Shown in pieces: positions 62,273-64,000 of a stretch of 64,000 nucleotides of DNA (position 1 is the stretch's first letter; the number at the start of each line of letters is the position of its first letter). Both the position numbers and the translations under genes were made by a program. The notes under the pieces were generated by a model, which made no database searches, was not told the origin of the DNA, and saw nothing but the letters and a program-made list of their open reading frames with translations. The DNA comes from Lachnospiraceae bacterium (GTDB taxonomy: Bacteria > Bacillota > Clostridia > Lachnospirales > Lachnospiraceae): assembly GCA_024399135.1 (NCBI GenBank), contig JAKSHY010000015.1, positions 1 to 64,000 of the forward strand. Reading direction: 5' to 3'.

Positions 62273-62566
62273 ATGGCTAACGTGATTTCAGATGAAACCA
62301 TTGAATATGTAGGCATTTTAGCTAAATTAGAGCTTTCTTCGTCTGAAAAGGAAGAAGCAAAGTCTGATATGGGAAGAATGCTAGATTATATTGATAAGCT
62401 TGGCGAGTTAAACACAGACGGAATTGAGCCTATGTCACATGTTTTTCCAGTTAAGAATGTGTGGAGAGAGGACGTTGTTACTAATGGTGATGACAGAGAT
62501 AATATAATTAGTAATGCTCCAGGTGAAAAAGACGGAATGTTTGAAGTTCCTAAGACTTTTGAATAA
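62273..62566 (+). CDS. gatC: Aspartyl/glutamyl-tRNA amidotransferase subunit C
   Basis: A 97-residue GatC, the small subunit that holds GatA and GatB together in the transamidation of misacylated Glu-tRNA(Gln) and Asp-tRNA(Asn). Typical features: [13 protein letters not shown]-like start (here [13 protein letters not shown]), [21 protein letters not shown] and the final [21 protein letters not shown] precedes the start. gatA begins 20 bases after its stop. Confidence 0.95.
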   Translation: MANVISDETIEYVGILAKLELSSSEKEEAKSDMGRMLDYIDKLGELNTDGIEPMSHVFPVKNVWREDVVTNGDDRDNIISNAPGEKDGMFEVPKTFE

Positions 62567-62586
62567 TTAAGGCAGAGGAAACAGTA

Positions 62587-64000
62587 ATGCAGATTAGTGA
62601 ATATACGGCAGTAGAGTTGTCGAAAGCAATTAAAGAAAAGAAGGTAACAGTAAAGGAAGCCGTCGAGGCCTGCCTTGCAGTTATCAAAGAAAAAGAGCCT
62701 ACATTGAACGCATTCGTAACAGTTGATGAGGAAGGCGCTTTAAAAGAGGCAGATGAAATCCAGAAGAAGATTGATAGTGGAGAATTAACAGGTCCTTTAG
62801 CAGGAGTTCCTGTAGCCATTAAAGACAATATGTGTACAGAAGGTCTTCTTACTACATGTTCTTCTAAAATCTTATATAATTTTGTTCCTACATTTTCATC
62901 AGAGGCAGTTCTTAATCTGAAAAAGGCCGGAGCGATTATTATCGGAAAAACAAATATGGATGAGTTCGCAATGGGCTCAACATGTGAAACCTCTTACTAT
63001 GGACCTACTAAAAACCCAAGAAATCCTGAGCATGTTCCAGGAGGTTCTTCAGGTGGTTCAGCGGCAGCTGTTGCAGCGGGCGAGGTTCCATATTCTTTGG
63101 GTTCAGATACAGGTGGATCAATAAGACAGCCAGCATCGTATTGTGGTGTTGTTGGAATGAAGCCAACCTATGGAAGAGTATCAAGATATGGTCTTGTTGC
63201 TTATGGTTCTTCTTTAGATCAGATTGGACCATTATGTATGGATGTTACAGACTGCGCCACAATCATGGAAGCAATCTGTTCTCATGATATTAAGGATTCT
63301 ACATCTGTAGAAAGAGATGATAATGATTTTACCTCGGCATTAGTAGATGATGTTAAGGGTATGAAAATCGGTATCCCAAAAGATTATTTTGGTGATGGAT
63401 TAAATAGTGAAGTTAAAGAAGCAATAATGAAAGCTGTTGACGTTCTTAAATCAAAGGGAGCTATTGTAGAAGAATTTGATTTAAGCCTTGTTGAATATGC
63501 TATTCCTACATATTACACGATAGCAGCAGCGGAAGCCTCATCAAACCTTGAAAGATTTGATGGAATAAAATATGGATACAGAACAGAAGAATATAATGGT
63601 TTACATAATATGTATAAGAAATCTCGTTCAGAAGGTTTTGGTCCAGAAGTAAAGAGAAGAATAATGCTTGGAAGCTTCGTTTTAAGTTCAGGATATTATG
63701 ATGCTTATTATTTGAAGGCTCTTAAGGTTAAGGCATTAATTAAGAAAGCATTTGATGAAGCGTTCTCTAAATATGATATTATTGTTGCTCCTGCAGCTCC
63801 TACCACAGCTCCTATGATTGGAAAGAGTCTGTCGGATCCAATAGCTATGTATTTGTCAGATATATACACAATATCTGCGAATCTGGCAGGTATTCCTGGA
63901 ATGAGTATCCCATGTGGAACGGATTCCAAGGGATTGCCAATAGGACTTCAGCTTCTTGGAGACTGCTTTAATGAGCACAAATTGATTCGTGCTGCATACG
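62587..64000 (+). CDS. gatA: Aspartyl/glutamyl-tRNA amidotransferase subunit A (partial)
   Basis: The first 471 residues of GatA, the amidase that releases ammonia from glutamine for Gln-tRNA formation. The amidase-signature catalytic triad is intact: K79 in VAIKDN, S154 in GGSSGGSAAA and S178 in DTGGSIRQP. The reading frame is open at the window end; about 20 residues should remain. GGCAGAGGAAA lies upstream of the ATG. gatB is expected next, outside the window. Confidence 0.96.
   Translation, partial: MQISEYTAVELSKAIKEKKVTVKEAVEACLAVIKEKEPTLNAFVTVDEEGALKEADEIQKKIDSGELTGPLAGVPVAIKDNMCTEGLLTTCSSKILYNFVPTFSSEAVLNLKKAGAIIIGKTNMDEFAMGSTCETSYYGPTKNPRNPEHVPGGSSGGSAAAVAAGEVPYSLGSDTGGSIRQPASYCGVVGMKPTYGRVSRYGLVAYGSSLDQIGPLCMDVTDCATIMEAICSHDIKDSTSVERDDNDFTSALVDDVKGMKIGIPKDYFGDGLNSEVKEAIMKAVDVLKSKGAIVEEFDLSLVEYAIPTYYTIAAAEASSNLERFDGIKYGYRTEEYNGLHNMYKKSRSEGFGPEVKRRIMLGSFVLSSGYYDAYYLKALKVKALIKKAFDEAFSKYDIIVAPAAPTTAPMIGKSLSDPIAMYLSDIYTISANLAGIPGMSIPCGTDSKGLPIGLQLLGDCFNEHKLIRAAY

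Overview
The window looks like chromosomal DNA of a low-GC anaerobic Firmicute, most likely a Lachnospiraceae member close to Butyrivibrio/Pseudobutyrivibrio. This is inferred from AT-rich codon use, AGGAGG-type ribosome sites, short T-tailed terminators and the gene families present (AddAB, UPF0735, DUF6062, DUF2225, AGCS symporter, GatCA); no rRNA or tRNA gene was seen to confirm it. Most genes lie on the + strand.

Layout. (1) 1-8270: a SulP anion transporter, a repeat-rich non-coding stretch containing an eight-unit 52-bp array of GGGTC/GACCC hairpins, a truncated DegV-like gene, an ACT-domain regulator, then hom, a phosphoglycerate-mutase-like gene (the proposed alternative homoserine kinase) and lysC: the aspartate-to-threonine/lysine entry pathway. 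(2) 8245-9518: an XRE regulator and a probably highly expressed secreted protein with an operator-loaded promoter. (3) 9493-26724: a cell-surface polysaccharide locus with a polyprenyl-phosphate glycosyltransferase pair, UDP-galactopyranose mutase, two GlfT2-like galactofuranosyltransferases, further glycosyltransferases, a double acyltransferase, an ABC-2 exporter and its ATPase, and a very unusual 1093-residue fusion of an ILEI-like region, a polysaccharide pyruvyl transferase and a MenD-like ThDP enzyme. A type I toxin/antisense-RNA cassette (holin-like toxin) sits inside this locus. (4) 26725-32486: accessory genes: an SH3-domain membrane protein whose promoter resembles that of the secreted protein at 8907, XRE regulator, a HicA toxin with a HicB-Panacea fusion antitoxin, a CYTH protein, an Rpn-nuclease remnant and a 209-bp fold-back element. 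(5) 32629-64000: housekeeping and envelope genes: guaB, a GGDEF-EAL protein, DUF2225, MDR dehydrogenase, TetR, two MBOAT/SGNH O-acylation cassettes (the second with its own acyl carrier protein), RidA, aminopeptidase P, addB-addA, malQ, ptsI, a second CYTH protein, an alanine/glycine:cation symporter, gatC and gatA (cut by the window end).

How the parts fit. The polysaccharide locus supplies UDP-Galf, builds a galactofuranose-containing glycan on a lipid carrier, decorates it (pyruvyl and acyl groups) and exports it through an ABC transporter; the MBOAT cassettes elsewhere would add further acyl groups outside the membrane. The best candidates for something undescribed are the pyruvyl transferase-MenD fusion, the HicA/HicB-Panacea unit, the fold-back element, the covarying hairpin array, and the promoter/operator shared by 8907 and 27026. 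All calls rest on reading the sequence and family knowledge; no database search was run.
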